Of a stretch of 13,350 nt of DNA, positions 13,201-13,350 are shown piece by piece (position 1 is the stretch's first letter; every line of letters begins with the position of its first letter). The DNA lies in the NCBI GenBank assembly GCA_001304365.1, contig LJNA01000024.1, forward strand, positions 1 to 13,350, in the 5' to 3' direction. The notes beneath the pieces are model-generated. The model worked only from the letters and a program-made list of their open reading frames with translations. It did no database searches and was not told the origin of the DNA. The position numbers were made by a program, and so were the translations under genes. This DNA comes from Syntrophobacter sp. DG_60. Its GTDB lineage: Bacteria > Desulfobacterota > Desulfofervidia > Desulfofervidales > DG-60.

Positions 13201-13350
13201 TCTTTTGGGGTTAACTTACCAGTCGATGAGGTTAGTAACTATGAACACCAGAAAATGTTATTTTTAGAAGACTGTTAGAAGGATACATCCAAGCAAGTCC
13301 GTAAGCCCTAAAAAGCATCTCCAAAGCTTCATATTGCCAAAATTAGAAGG

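Noticed and set aside
13238..13344. A short minus-strand frame (WQYEALEMLFRAYG...) after the initiator tRNA as a possible transposase or integrase fragment.
   Set aside because: Only about 36 codons, no motif that I recognise, and stop codons on both sides.

Overview
This AT-rich window is dense, chromosomal and mostly core metabolism. The gene content and order suggest a Gram-negative anaerobe of the Desulfobacterota (former Deltaproteobacteria) or a related thermophilic lineage: rplM-rpsI-argC, a CstA / small protein / ArsA-type ATPase cluster, a MoxR-DUF58-transglutaminase cassette, and an exported FlgT-like protein. The taxonomic guess is inference and weak at genus level. I see no phage, insertion sequence, CRISPR array or defence island.

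Layout: (1) bases 1-1853, plus strand: the 3' end of a CstA-family carrier gene, a small unknown gene and an ArsA/Get3-type ATPase, all overlapping. (2) 1850-2926, minus strand: pheA, whose stop codon interlocks with that of the ATPase gene. (3) 2971-4882, plus strand: rplM-rpsI-argC. (4) 4917-8007, plus strand: plsY, miaA, an exported unknown protein and pgsA, joining phospholipid head-group and acyl steps to a tRNA modification enzyme. (5) 8008-8148: a non-coding gap with two hairpins. (6) 8149-11835, plus strand: moxR, a DUF58 protein and a membrane transglutaminase, probably one cell-envelope unit. (7) 11819-12433, minus strand: a MarC-family membrane protein, overlapping the transglutaminase gene tail to tail by 17 bp. 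(8) 12434-13165: five tRNA genes (Val, Asp, Ser, Ser, initiator Met) with their promoters and one good terminator. (9) 13166-13350: no recognisable gene, but a short tandem repeat.

The most unusual thing I can see is how the transcription signals are packed. All three divergent junctions have facing promoters whose -35 boxes overlap or nearly touch. In two of them (pheA/rplM and marC/tRNA-Val) the same heptamer TTGACAA reads as a -35 box in both directions, with a 17-bp spacer to a good -10 box on each side. The third (tRNA-Ser pair / initiator tRNA) has -35 boxes 6 bp apart. Predicted start sites fall on or next to the gene: at the ATG for plsY and marC, and 2-3 nt before the mature 5' end for the three promoter-proximal tRNAs. 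The two convergent protein-coding pairs overlap at their stop codons. Together this suggests a compact genome with minimal leaders and possible competition between divergent promoters. These are readings of sequence, not measured transcripts.
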